Assembly: GCA_964643575.1 (NCBI GenBank)
Contig: CAZXTD010000211.1
Span: forward strand, 1-6,409
Direction: 5' to 3'
DNA length: 6,409 nucleotides
Source of the DNA: Glaciecola sp964643575
GTDB taxonomy: Bacteria > Pseudomonadota > Gammaproteobacteria > Enterobacterales > Alteromonadaceae
How positions within the stretch are numbered: position 1 is the first letter of the stretch; each line of letters starts with the position of its first letter. The notes under the pieces are model-generated. The model saw only the letters and a program-made list of their open reading frames with translations. It did no database searches and was not told where the DNA came from. Of the stretch, positions 5,648-6,409 are shown in pieces. A program made the position numbers and the translations under genes.

Positions 5648-6109
5648 TTGAATAACCTTAAAAAGCCAAAAACTAACAGTGATGCGTCAAATAGTGAACG
5701 TTTTATAAACGTTCATAAGCATTTAATAGAGCAGATAGTTTCTTTTTTGAATGCTGAGCTAAATTCAGTGGTTTTAATTTATATTTTTGGCTCTACCGTT
5801 AATGGTTTTATGAGGCCTGACAGTGATGTGGACATTGGCGTGTTAACAACTAAAGGTTTAGCTAACACAGAACTATGGGATATTGCTCAAAACCTGGCAA
5901 GTAAACTGAAAAAAGACGTTGATCTTGTTGATTTAAAAAACACATCTACCGTTATGCAAGAGCAAGTTATTCAAACTGGCATATGTATTTATGGCGACGA
6001 ACAATTGAAAAATGAGTTTGAAATGCGTGTATTGTCTATGTATCTGCGTCTTCAAGAGTCTCGTGCAGAAATTGTTGACGATATTTTTGGTCGGTATACT
6101 AATAAATAG
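5648..6109 (+). CDS. mntA: MntA-type minimal nucleotidyltransferase antitoxin
   Basis: A 153-residue protein with the minimal nucleotidyltransferase signature GSx10DxD: G48-S49, ten residues, then D60-V-D62, with a further acidic strand D90-V-D92-L-V-D95 supplying the third metal ligand. In MntA-HepT systems this enzyme uses ATP to add AMP units to a tyrosine of the HepT toxin and so silences it; the full catalytic set suggests the enzyme is active. The start is TTG at 5648; the first ATG in frame is codon 55, inside the active site, so cannot be the start. No good ribosome-binding sequence precedes the TTG, and the frame stays open further upstream, so the exact start is uncertain. The partner toxin gene begins 24 bp after the stop, on the same strand, with no promoter evident between. 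Confidence 0.88.
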   Translation: MNNLKKPKTNSDASNSERFINVHKHLIEQIVSFLNAELNSVVLIYIFGSTVNGFMRPDSDVDIGVLTTKGLANTELWDIAQNLASKLKKDVDLVDLKNTSTVMQEQVIQTGICIYGDEQLKNEFEMRVLSMYLRLQESRAEIVDDIFGRYTNK

Positions 6110-6133
6110 TTAACGAATAGGGAGACACAGTTC

Positions 6134-6409
6134 TTGGATAAACCGCTTATCGACAAAGCCATTGTTTCTAATAAGATCCTTACCATAGAAAAATGTATCA
6201 CCAGAATAAACCAAGAGTTTATAAGTGATGAGGCTTTCAGAGCCAACATAACACAACAAGACTCCGTTATCTTAAACTTACAGAGGGCTTGTGAGGCATG
6301 CATTGACATTGGTAATCATCTGATTCGCGTGAATAAGTTTAGCGCACCACAAAGTGCAAGAGACACTTTTGAAATTTTATATGCTAGTAAGGTTATTTCG
6401 CAGGAATGT
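6134..6409 (+). CDS. hepT: HepT-type HEPN ribonuclease toxin, partial at right edge
   Basis: An open frame of 92 codons from TTG at 6134 continues past the right edge. A ribosome site GGGAG (6120-6124) lies 9 nt upstream, supporting this start. The helical sequence L47-N-L-Q-R-A-C-E-A-C-I-D-I-G-N-H-L-I64 matches the HepT/DUF86 first core helices (family form resembles LNLQRAIEACIDIANHLI), followed by P72-Q-S-A-R-D-T-F-E-I-L (72-82), the usual F-x-x-L turn. HepT proteins are HEPN-domain RNases whose RxxxxH active site, and the nearby Tyr that MntA modifies, lie toward the C-terminus and are therefore outside this window, so activity cannot be judged. Adjacency to mntA makes a type VII toxin-antitoxin module the clear reading. 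Confidence 0.87.
   Translation, partial: MDKPLIDKAIVSNKILTIEKCITRINQEFISDEAFRANITQQDSVILNLQRACEACIDIGNHLIRVNKFSAPQSARDTFEILYASKVISQEC

Noticed and set aside
6052..6309. Minus-strand open frame of 85 codons across the mntA end and hepT start
   Set aside because: Antisense to two genes with clear family motifs; composition is what a shadow of helical coding sequence would give.

Overview
The window looks like accessory chromosome from a fairly AT-rich Gammaproteobacterium. Gene styles and codon use suggest a marine Alteromonadales-type organism (Pseudoalteromonas, Colwellia or Thalassotalea-like). This is an inference from overall character; no rRNA or other marker gene is present to fix the taxon.

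Layout, left to right. (1) A minus-strand gene for a serine beta-lactamase-like lipoprotein runs off the left edge. (2) A minus-strand CPBP-family (CAAX protease/bacteriocin-processing) membrane protein follows. (3) A 184-bp divergent intergenic region holds two nearly identical promoters in mirror image, each TGGAATAAA-N12-TTCGTTATATC. (4) A tightly packed plus-strand operon encodes an ECF sigma factor, a two-helix membrane anti-sigma factor with a zinc-binding ZAS motif, and a small UPF0145 (YbjQ-like) protein; adjacent genes are separated by 10 bp or overlap as ATGA. (5) A HAD-superfamily phosphatase/mutase converges, with 4 bp of overlap, on (6) a short-chain dehydrogenase that unusually carries a signal-peptide-like N-terminus. 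(7) A minus-strand DUF1304 membrane protein has no conventional start codon and may have a frameshifted N-terminus. (8) At the right edge is a MntA-HepT (minimal nucleotidyltransferase/HEPN) toxin-antitoxin pair, with HepT cut by the window end.

The most interesting unit is regions 2 to 4. The mirrored promoters have the GGAAT-N17-CGTT layout expected for an ECF sigma factor, one driving the sigma operon and the other the CPBP gene. The inferred picture is an autoregulated envelope-stress module: the anti-sigma holds the sigma factor at the membrane, and release switches on the sigma/anti-sigma/UPF0145 operon together with the membrane protease homologue. The CPBP protein could be an effector or could act on the anti-sigma itself. 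None of this has been tested; the promoter symmetry is read directly from the sequence.

No RNA genes, CRISPR arrays, insertion sequences or convincing intrinsic terminators were seen. The longest gene-free stretch is about 260 bp (708-968).
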